A stretch of DNA of 64,000 bases from Nematostella vectensis (Eukaryota; Cnidaria; Anthozoa; Actiniaria; Edwardsiidae). Position numbers and translations under genes: made by a program. This document shows, one piece after another, positions 27,901 to 39,900 of this stretch (position 1 is the first letter of the stretch; every line of letters begins with the position of its first letter). The DNA is taken from NCBI RefSeq assembly GCF_932526225.1, contig NC_064035.1, positions 8,171,296 to 8,235,295 on the forward strand. The letters are read 5' to 3'. A model generated the notes under the pieces. That model searched no databases. It saw only the letters and a list, made by a program, of their open reading frames with translations, and was not told where the DNA came from.

Positions 27901-30900
27901 TCTACCCCATGGGGCTCTTACATTCTCCCACCTTATAGAAATGTCTACCCCACGGGGCTCATACATTCTCCTACCTTATAGAAATGTCTACCCCACGGGG
28001 CTTGTACATTCTCCCACCTTATAGAAATGTCTACACCAAGGGGCTCATACATTCTCCTACCTTATAGAAATGTCTACCCCACGGGGCTCGTACATTCTCC
28101 CACCTTATAGAAATGTCTACCCCACGGGGCTCATACATTCTCCTACCTTATAGAAATGTCTACCCCATGGGGCTCATACATTCTCCCATCTTATAGAAAT
28201 GTCTACTTCACGGGGCTCATACATTCTCCCACCTTATAGAAATGTCTACCCCACGGGGCTCATACATTCTCCTACCTTATAGAAATGTCTATCCCACGGG
28301 GCTCATACATTCTCCCACCTTATAGAAATGTCTACTTCACGGGGCTCATACATTCTCCCACCTTATAGAAATGTCTACTTCACGGGGCTCATACATTCTC
28401 CCACCTAATAGAAATGTCTACTTCACGGGGCTCATACATTCTCCCACCTTATAGAAATGTCTACTTCACGGGGCTCATACATTCTCCTACCTTATAGAAA
28501 TGTCTACCCCACGGGGCTCATACATTCTCCCACCTTATAGAAATGTCTACCCCACGGGGCTCGTACATTCTCCCACCTTATAGAAATGTCTACATCACGG
28601 GGCTCATACATTCTCCCACCTTATAGAAATGTCTACTTCACGGGGCTCATACATTCTCCCACCTTATAGAAATGTCTACCCCACGGGGCTCATACATTCT
28701 CCCACCTTATAGAAATGTCTACTTCACGGGGCTCATACATTCTCCCACCTTATAGAAATGTCTACTTCACGGGGCTCATACATTCTCCTACCTTATAGAA
28801 ATGTCTACCCCACGGGACTCATACATTCTCCCACCTTATAGAAATGTCTACTTCACGGGGCTCATACATTCTCCCACCTTATAGAAATGTCTACTTCACG
28901 GTGCTCATACATTCTCCCACCTTATAGAAATGTCTACTTCACGGGGCTCATACATTCTCCCACCTTATAGAAATGTCTACCCCACGGGGCTCATACATTC
29001 TCCCACCTTATAGAAATGTCTACCCCACGGGGCTCATACATTCTCCTACCTTATAGAAATGTCTACCCCACGGGGCTCATACATTCTCCTACCTTATAGA
29101 AATGTCTACCCCACGGGGCTCATACATTCTCCCACCTTATAGAAATGTCTACTTCACGGGGCTCATACATTCTCCTACCTTATAGAAATGTCTACCCCAC
29201 GGGGCTCATACATTCTCCTACCTTATAGAAATGTCTACCCCACGGGGCTCATACATTCTCCCACCTTATAGACATGTCTACTTCACGGGGCTCATACATT
29301 CTCCCACCTTATAGAAATGTCTACCCCACGGGGCTCATACATTCTCCTACCTTATAGAAATGTCTACCCCACGGGGCTCGTACATTCTCCCACCTTATAG
29401 AAATGTCTACCCCACGGGGCTCATACATTCTCCTACCTTATAGAAATGTCTACCCCATGGGGCTCATACATTCTCCCATCTTATAGAAATGTCTACTTCA
29501 CGGGGCTCATACATTCTCCCACCTTATAGAAATGTCTACCCCACGGGGCTCATACATTCTCCTACCTTATAGAAATGTCTACCCCACGGGGCTCATACAT
29601 TCTCCCACCTTATAGAAATGTCTACTTCATGGTGCTCATACATTCTCCCACCTTATAGAAATGTCTACTTCACGGGGCTCATACATTCTCCCACCTTATA
29701 GAAATGTCTACCCCACGGGGCTCATACATTCTCCCACCTTATAGAAATGTCTACCCCACGGGGCTCATACATTCTCCTACCTTATAGAAATGTCTACCCC
29801 ACGGGGCTCATACATTCTCCTACCTTATAGAAATGTCTACCCCACGGGGCTCATACATTCTCCCACCTTATAGAAATGTCTACTTCACGGGGCTCATACA
29901 TTCTCCTACCTTATAGAAATGTCTACCCCACGGGGCTCATACATTCTCCCACCTTATAGAAATGTCTACTTCACGGGGCTCATACATTCTCCTACCTTAT
30001 AGAAATGTCTACCCCACGGGGCTCATACATTCTCCTACCTTATAGAAATGTCTACCCCACGGGGCTCATACATTCTCCCACCTTATAGAAATGTCTACTT
30101 CACGGGGCTCATACATTCTCCCACCTTATAGAAATGTCTACTTCACGGGGCTCATACATTCTCCCACCTTATAGAAATGTCTACTTCACGGGGCTCATAC
30201 ATTCTTCCACCTTATAGAAATGTCTACTTCACGGGGCTCATACATTCTCCCACCTTATAGAAATGTCTACTTCACGGGGCTCATACATTCTCCTACCTTA
30301 TAGAAATGTCTACCCCACGGGGCTCATACATTCTCCTACCTTATAGAAATGTCTACCCCACGGGGCTCATACATTCTCCCACCTTATAGAAATGTCTACT
30401 TCACAGGGCTCATACATTCTCCCACCTTATAGAAATGTCTACTTCACGGGGCTCATACATTCTCCCACCTTATAGAAATGTCTACTTCACGGGGCTCATA
30501 CATTCTTCCACCTTATAGAAATGTCTACTTCACGGGGCTCATACATTCTCCCACCTTATAGAAATGTCTACTTCACGGGGCTCATACATTCTCCTACCTT
30601 ATAGAAATGTCTACCCCACGGGGCTCATACATTCTCCCACCTTATAGAAATGTCTACCCCACGGGGCTCATACATTCTCCCACCTTATAGAAATGTCTAC
30701 TTCACGGGGCTCATACATTCTCCCACCTTATAGAAATGTCTACCCCACGGGGCTCATACATTCTCCCACCTTATAGAAATGTCTACCCCACGGGGCTCAT
30801 ACATTCTCCTACCTTATAGAAATGTCTACCCCACGGGGCTCGCACATTCTCCCACCTTATAGAAATGTCTACCCCACGGGGCTCATACATTCTCCCACCT

Positions 30901-33900
30901 TATAGAAATGTCTACCCCACGGGGCTCATACATTCTCCTACCTTATAGAAATGTCTACTTCACGGGGCTCATACATTCTCCCACCTTATAGAAATGTCTA
31001 CCCCATGGGGCTCTTACATTCTCCCACCTTATAGAAATGTCTACCCCACGGGGCTCATACATTCTCCTACCTTATAGAAATGTCTACCCCACGGGGCTTG
31101 TACATTCTCCCACCTTATAGAAATGTCTACCCCACGGGGCTCATACATTCTCCTACCTTATAGAAATGTCTACCCCACGGGGCTTGTACATTCTCCCACC
31201 TTATAGAAATGTCTACACCACGGGGCTCATACATTCTCCTACCTTATAGAAATGTCTACCCCACGGGGCTCGTACATTCTCCCACCTTATAGAAATGTCT
31301 ACCCCACGGGGCTCATACATTCTCCTACCTAAAGAAATGTCTACCCCATGGGGCTCATACATTCTCCCATCTTATAGAAATGTCTACTTCACGGGGCTCA
31401 TACATTCTCCCACCTTATAGAAATGTCTACCCCACGGGGCTCATACATTCTCCTACCTTATAGAAATGTCTATCCCACGGGGCTCATACATTCTCCCACC
31501 TTATAGAAATGTCTACTTCACGGGGCTCATACATTCTCCCACCTTATAGAAATGTCTACTTCACGGGGCTCATACATTCTCCCACCTAATAGAAATGTCT
31601 ACTTCACGGGGCTCATACATTCTCCCACCTTATAGAAATGTCTACTTCACGGGGCTCATACATTCTCCTACCTTATAGAAATGTCTACCCCACGGGGCTC
31701 ATACATTCTCCCACCTTATAGAAATGTCTACTTCACGGGGCTCATACATTCTCCCACCTTATAGAAATGTCTACTTCACGGGGCTCATACATTCTCCCAC
31801 CTTATAGAAATGTCTACTTCACGGTGCTCATACATTCTCCCACCTTATAGAAATGTTTACCCCACGGGGCTCATACATTCTCCCACCTTATAGAAATGTC
31901 TACCTCACGGGGCTCATACATTCTCCCACTTTATAGAAATGTCTACTTCACGGGGCTCATACATTCCCCCACCTTATAGAAATGTCTACCCCACGGGGCT
32001 CATACATTCTCCCACCTTATAGAAATGTCTACCCCACGGGGCTCATACATTCTCCCACCTTATAGAAATGTCTACCCCACAGGGCTCATACATTCTCCCA
32101 CCTTATAGAAATGTCTACCTCACGGGGCTCATACATTCTCCCACCTTATAGAAATGTCTACCCCACGGGGCTCGTACATTCTCCCACCTTATAGAAATTT
32201 ACAGATGTGCTCAAGAGACTTTTACTCTTATTAGGCTAAACTTCGTAAAACAGAAGAAGAACTGAGGGCATCTAGTTTGAAAGCAGAGAAAAGGTAAGAA
32301 GGAAGATAAAACTTGACATGGATTTAAAGCAGAGAAAAGAAAACGCAAAGCTTGAAATATAAATGATTTAAAAACAATAGACATGAAGGGAAAAGGGAAT
32401 ACAGTACTAAATAATTTATCTATCACCAATGACATCTCAGATGTTCACATGGATCTCCCATGCAGGGGCAAGTCATTCAATGACCACAGATCAGTTACCT
32501 CAAATTGGCATCCTTAGCTCTGATAATAGGTCATTAGCTCCATGCCCTGCCATGTTGGGTGTGTTAGCATGGGTGGATGGCAAAGGGAACCTGGGGGAGG
32601 GGGTCGTTCTTGGAGATTTTGATTTTGGATAAGGATAAAGTGAAAAGGGGTGCAAAAAATGGCATAGAAAGTACTACCATATACATTCTAAATAGCTCTT
32701 TGTTTACTACCTTTTCAGCCAGCAACAGCTCAAGATGGTCCAGCAAGAAATGTCTTCCAAATATGGTAAGAATTCTCTCCAAATATGGTAAAATATCTTC
32801 CAAATATGGTAAGAAGTGTCTTCCAAAAATGTTAAGAAATTTCTTCCAAATATGATAAGAAATGTCTTCCAAAAATAGTAAGAAATGTCTTCCAAATATG
32901 ATAAGAAATGTCTTAAAGAATATGGTAAGAAATGTCTTCCAAATATGTTAAGAAATGTCTTCCAGATATGATAAGAAATGTCTTAAAGAATATGGTAAGA
33001 AATGTCTTCCAGATATGATAAGAAATGTCTTAAAGAATATGGTAAGAAATGTCTTCCAGATATGATAAGAAATGTCTTAAAGAATATGGTAAGAAATGTC
33101 TTCCAGATATAATAAGAAATGTCTTAAAGAATATGGTAAGAAATGTCTTCCAGATATGGTACATTTTTTGAAAAGTGTTGAATACTGAATAGTACTCTTA
33201 TTAAGACGACAGCACCACTTTCTTGAGAAGTGTCTTACTCCACCTTCTTCATGTTATTAGATATTATTATTAGACAGTCGGATTTGTGTGGCCCAAAAGG
33301 AGAGGGAGAAGGTATTTATATCTTATGATATAAACTCCCACATTTAAGTGTCTTGTTTTTTTTTGATCATTTTATAGATAATGTTTGCAAGGTTCTAGGA
33401 GAAAAAGTCCCATTTAATGACACAGGTAAGTATTATTGTTATGGCCTTACCATGCTATATTTTAATATAGCTACAAGGCATTAGATACAAGGCATTTAAA
33501 AATGCCTTGTATCATTAAGGCCCTACTATGCCATATTAAATGCCTTGTATTGTAAGGCCCTACCATGCCATATTAAATGCCTTGTATCGTTAAGGCCCTA
33601 CCATGCTATATTAAATGCCTTGTATTGTTATGGCCCTACCATGCCATATTAAATAACTTGTTTCATTAAGGCCCTACCATGCCATATTAAATGCCTTGTT
33701 TCATTAAGGCCCTACCATGCCATATTAAATGCCTTGTATCGTTAAGGCCCTACCATGCTATATTAAATGCCTTGTATTGTTATGGCCCTACCATGCCATA
33801 TTAAATAACTTGTTTCATTAAGGCCCTACCATGCCATATTAAATGCCTTGTATCGTTAAGGCCCTACCATGCTATATTAAATGCCTTGTATTGTTAAGGC

Positions 33901-36900
33901 CCTACCATGCCATATTAAATGACTTGTATCATTAAGGCCCTACCATGCCATATTAAATGCCTTGTATCATTATGGCCCTTCCATGCCATATTAAATGCCT
34001 TGTATCGTAAGGCCCTACCATGCCATATTAAATGCCTTGTATTGTAAGGCCCTACTATGCCATATTAAATGCCTTGTATTGTAAGGCCCTACCATTCCAT
34101 ATTAAATGCCTTGTATCATTAAGGCCCTACTATTGTTAAGTAAAGGCTATCTATGAAATTGAAATGAAGGTATTAATTTCAGAACACAAAGAATTGAACA
34201 TCTTCAACATTCCTCCCCATGACAGGAGGCATCAGGTATGCCTATTAAATTTTGAGGTTAATTTTATGAGCTTGGTGTTTTTGTATTACTTATCTACTTT
34301 TTGGTTTCCATTGCTATAGGCAAAGTCTAGAGAATTGACTGCTCTTGCTAATGATCTTATCAAGGAACTGATGTCAGCCTTATCAAACCTACACACCTAT
34401 ACAGAGCAGGTTTGTTCTTACCAAGGAACTCACATCAGTCTTATATCAAACCTACACAGAGCATGTTTGTACTAAGCAAGGAACTTATAAATATCAAACC
34501 TACACACCTACACTGAGAATGTTGTGCTTAGAAGGTGGGTCAGAGTGGTCATTTTATTTGCACATTCACATGTTTCACATGACTATGTTACCCTGTAACT
34601 GGTGTATTATGGCTTATCATCCTCTATCTGTATAGTATCCAAGCACACAGGTCAAAATATTTTTCTTATAATGATTGATTACATTGCTTGTTCTGCTTTT
34701 CATTTTATAGAGAATAAAGACATTTTATGTGGAGTCTGAACAAATGCAGCTTACTGCTTCCACACAAAAGGTATTGTTTAGTGGTGCCGGATGATTCAGG
34801 CCCGTAACTACGGTGTGTGTGCAGGGGATCCAGGCCTATAATTAGGGGGTGTGTGTGCAGGGGATTCAGGCCTGTAACTAGGGGGTGTGTGCAGGGGATC
34901 CAGGCCTGTAACTAGGGGGTGTGTGCAGGGGATCCAGGCCTGTAACTAGGGGGTGAGTGTGCAGGGGATTCAGGCCCGTAACTAGGGTGTGTGTGCAGGT
35001 GATCCAGGCCTGTTACTAGGGGGTGTGTGTGCAGGGGATCCAGGCCTGTAACTAGGGGGTGTGTGTGCATGGGATTCAGGCCTGTAACTAGGGTGTGTGT
35101 GTGCAGGGGATCCAGGCCTGTAACTAGGGGGTGTGTGTGCATGGGATTCAGGCCTGTAACTAGGGGGTGTGTGTGCAGGGGATCCAGGCCTGTAACTAGG
35201 GGGTGTGTGTGCAGGGGATCCAGGCCTGTAACTAGGGGTGTGTGCAGGGGATTCAGGCCAGTAACTAGGGGGTGTGTGTGCAGGTGATTCAGGCCTGTAA
35301 CTAGGGGAGGTGTGCAGGGGATTCAGGCCTGTAACTAGGGGAGGTGTGCAGGGGATCCAGGCCTGTAACTAGGGTGTGTGTGCAGGGGATCCAGGCCTGT
35401 AACTAGGGGGTGTGTGCAGGGGATCCAGGCCTGTAACTAGGGGGTGTGTGCAGGGGATCCAGGCCTGTAACTAGGGGGTGTGTGCAGGGGATCCAGGCCT
35501 GTAACTAGGGTGTGTGTGCAGGGGATCCAGGCCTGTAACTAGGGGGTGTGTGTGCAGGGGATCCAGGCCTGTAACTAGGGGGTGTGTGTGCAGGGGATCC
35601 AGGCCTGTAACTAGGGGAGGTGTGAAGGGGATTCAGGCCTGTAACTAGGGTGTGTGTGCAGGTGATTCAGGCCTGTAACTAGGGGGTGTGTGCAGGTGAT
35701 TCAGGCCTGTAACTAGGGGGTGTGTGTGCAGGGGATTCAGGCCTGTAACTAGGGGAGGTGTGCAGGGGATTCAGGCCTGTAACTAGGGGAGGTGTGCAGG
35801 TGATTCAGGCCTGTAACTAGGGGGTGTGTGTGCAGGGGATCCAGGCCTGTAACTAGGGGGTGTGTGTGCAGGGGATCCAGGCCTGTAACTAGGGGGTGTG
35901 TGTGCAGGGGATTCAGGCCTGTAACTAGGGGGTGTGTGTGCAGGTGATTCAGGCCTGTAACTAGGGGGTGTGTGTGCAGGTGATTCAGGCCTGTAACTAG
36001 GGGGTGTGTGTGCAGGTGATCCAGGCCTGTTACTAGGGGGTGTGTGTGCAGGGGATTCAGGCCTGTAACTAGGGGGTGTGTGCAGGGGATCCAGGCCTGT
36101 AACTAGGGGTGTGTGCAGGGGATTCAGGCCTGTTACTAGGGGGTGTATGCAGGTGATTCAGGCCTGTAACTAGGGGAGGTGTGCAGGGGATTCAGGCCTG
36201 TAACTAGGGGAGGTGTGCAGGGGATTCAGGCCTGTAACTAGGGGTGTGTGCAGGGGATTCAGGCCTGTAACTAGGGGTGTGTGCAGGGGATTCAGGCCTG
36301 TTACTAGGGGGTGTATGCAGGTGATTCAGGCCTGTAACTAGGGGAGGTGTGCAGGGGATTCAGGCCTGTAACTAGGGGAGGTGTGCAGGGGATTCAGGCC
36401 TGTAACTAGGGGAGGTGTGCAGGGGATCCAGGCCTGTAACTAGGGGAGGTGTGCAGGGGATTCAGGCCTGTAACTAGGGGGTGTGTGTGCAGGGGATTCA
36501 GGCCTGTAACTAGGGGGTGTGTGTGCAGGGGATCCAGGCCTGTAACTAGGGGGTGTGTGCAGGTGATTCAGGCCTGTAACTAGGGGGTGTGTGTGCAGGG
36601 GATCCAGGCCTGTAACTAGGGGGTGTGTGCAGGTGATCCAGGCCTGTAACTAGGGTGTGTGTGCAGGGGATTCAGGCCTGTAACTAGGGGAGGTGTGCAG
36701 GGGATTCAGGCCTGTAACTAGGGGAGGTGTGCAGGTGATTCAGGCCTGTAACTAGGGGGTGTGTGTGCAGGGGATCCAGGCCTGTAACTAGGGGGTGTGT
36801 GTGCAGGGGATCCAGGCCTGTAACTAGGGGGTGTGTGTGCAGGGGATCCAGGCCTGTAACTAGGGGAGGTGTGCAGGTGATTCAGGCCTGTAACTAGGGG

Positions 36901-39900
36901 GTGTGTGTGCAGGGGATCCAGGCCTGTAACTAGGGGGTGTGTGCAGGTGATTCAGGCCTGTAACTAGGGGGTGTGTGTGCAGGGGATCCAGGCCTGTAAC
37001 TAGGGGGTGTGTGCAGGTGATTCAGGCCTGTAACTAGGGGGTGTGTGCAGGTGATTCAGGCCTGTAACTAGGGGAGGTGTGCAGGGGATTCAGGCCTGTA
37101 ACTAGGGGGTGTGTGTGCAGGGGATCCAGGCCTGTAACTAGGGGAGGTGTGCAGGGGATCCAGGCCTGTAACTAGGGGAGGTGTGCAGGGGATCCAGGCC
37201 TGTAACTAGGGTGTGTGTGCAGGGGATCCAGGCCTGTAACTAGGGGGTGTGTGCAGGTGATCCAGGCCTTTAACTAGGGGGTGTGTGTGCAGGTGATTCA
37301 GGCCTGTAACTAGGGGGTGTGTGTGCAGGTGTGTCAGGCCTGTAACTAGGGGGTGTGTGTGCAGGTGATTCAGGCCTGTAACTAGGGGGTGTGTGTGCAG
37401 GTGATTCAGGCCTGTAACTAGGGTGTGTGTGTGCAGGGGATCCAGACCTGTAACTAGGGGGTGTGTGCAGGTGATTCAGGCCTGTAACTAGGGGGTGTGT
37501 GTGCAGGGGATTCAGGCCTGTAACTAGGGGTGTGTGTGCAGGGGATTCAGGCCTGTAACTAGGGTGTGTGTGCAGGGGATTCAGGCCTGTAACTAGGGGG
37601 TGTGTGTGCAGGGGATCCAGGCCTGTAACTAGGGGAGGTGTGCAGGGGATCCAGGCCTGTAACTAGGGGAGGTGTGCAGGGGATCCAGGCCTGTAACTAG
37701 GGTGTGTGTGCAGGGGATCCAGGCCTGTAACTAGGGTGTGTGTGCAGGGGATCCAGGCCTGTAACTAGGGGGTGTGTGCAGGGGATCCAGGCCTGTAACT
37801 AGGGTGTGTGTGCAGGGGATCCAGGCCTGTAACTAGGGGGTGTGTGTGTGCAGGGGATCCAGGCCAGTAACTAGGGGGTGTGTGTGCAGGTGATTTAGGC
37901 CTGTAACTAGGGGGTGTGTGTGCAGGGGATTCAGGCCTGTAACTAGGGTGTGTGTGTGCAGGTGATTTAGGCCTGTAACTAGGGGGTGTGTGTGCAGGGG
38001 ATTCAGGCCTGCAACTAGGGGGTGTGTGTGCAGGTGATTCAGGCCTGTAACTAGGGGGTGTGTGTGCAGGGGATCCAGGCCTGTAACTAGGGGAGGTGTG
38101 CAGGTGATTTAGGCCTGTAACTAGGGGGTGTGTGTGCAGGGGATTCAGGCCTGTAACTAGGGGGTGTGTGCAGGGGATTCAGGCCTGTAACTAGGGGGTG
38201 TGTGCAGGGGATTCAGGCCTGTAACTAGGGGGTGTGTGTGCAGGGGATTTAGGCCTGTAACTAGGGGGTGTGTGTGCAGGGGATTCATGCCTGTAACTAA
38301 GGGAGGTGTGCAGGGGATCCAGGCCTGTAACTAGGGGGTGTGTGTGCAGGGGATTCAGGCCTGTAACTAGGGGGTGTGTGTGCAGGGGATCCAGGCCTGT
38401 AACTAGGGGGTGTGTGTGCAGGGGATCCAGGCCTGTAACTAGGGGTTGTGTGTGCAGGTGATCCAGGCCTGTAACTAGGGTGTGTGTGCAGGGGATCCAG
38501 GCCTGTAACTAGGGGAGGTGTGAAGGGGATCCAGGCCTGTAACTAGGGGTGTGTGTGCAGGTGATTCAGGCCTGTAACTAGGGGATGTGTGTGCAGGTGA
38601 TTCAGGCCTGTAACTAGGGGGTGTGTGTGCAGGTGATCCAGGCCTGTAACTAGGGGAGGTGTGCAGGGGATCCAGGCCTGTAACTAGGGGTGTGTGCAGG
38701 GGATTCAGGCCTGTAACTAGGGGTGTGTGCAGGGGATTCAGGCCTGTAACTAGGGGGTGTGTGTGCAGGGGATCCAGGCCTGTAACTAGGGTAAGTGTGT
38801 GCAGGGGATCCAGGCCCGTAACTAGGGGGTGTGTGCAGGGGATTCAGGCCTGTAACTAGGGGGTATGTGCAGGGTATTCAGGCCCATAATTAGGGGGGTG
38901 TGTGTGCAGGGGATTCAGGCCTGTAACTAGGGGGTGTGTGTGCAGGTGATTCAGGCCTGTAACTAGGGGGTGTGTGTGCAGGTGATTCAGGCCTGTAACT
39001 AGGGGAGGTGTGTGTGCAGGGGATTCAGGCCTGTAACTAGGGGGTGTGTGCAGGTGATCCAGGCCTGTAACTAGGGGAGGTGTGCAGGGGATTCAGGCCT
39101 GTAACTAGGGGGTGTGTGTGCAGGTGATTCAGGCCTGTAACTAGGGGGTGTGTGTGCAGGTGATTCAGGCCTGTAACTAGGGTGTGTGTGTGCAGGTGAT
39201 CCAGGCCTGTAACTAGGGGAGGTGTGCAGGGGATCCAGGCCTGTAACTAGGGGTGTGTGTGTGCAGGTGATTTAGGCCTGTAACTAGGGATGTGTGCAGG
39301 GGATCCAGGCCTGTAACTAGGGTAAGTGTGTGCAGGGGATCCAGGCCCGTAACTAGGGGGTGTGTGCAGGGGATTCAGGCCTGTAACTAGGGGGTATGTG
39401 CAGGGTATTCAGGCCCATAATTAGGGGGGTGTGTGTGCAGGGGATTCAGGCCTGTAACTAGGGGGTGTGTGTGCAGGGGATTCAGGCCTGTAACTAGGGA
39501 TGTGTGCAGGGGATTCAGGCCTGTAACTAGGGGGTGTGTGCAGGGGATCCAGGCCTGTAACTAGGGTGTGTGTGCAGGGGATCCAGGCCTGTAACTAGGG
39601 GGTGTGTGTGCAGGTGATCCAGGCCTGTAACTAGGGGGTGTGTGTGCAGGGGATCCAGGCCTGTAACTAGGGGGTGTGTGTGCAGGTGATTCAGGCCAGT
39701 AACTAGGGGGTGTGTGCAGGGGATCCAGGCCTGTAACTAGGGGAGGTGTGAAGGGGATTCAGGCCTGTAACTAGGGTGTGTGTGTGCAGGTGATTCAGGC
39801 CTGTAACTAGGGGGTGTGTGTGCAGGTGATTTAGGCCTGTAACTAGGGGGTGTGTGTGCAGGGGATCCAGGCCTGTAACTAGGGGAGGTGTGCAGGTGAT

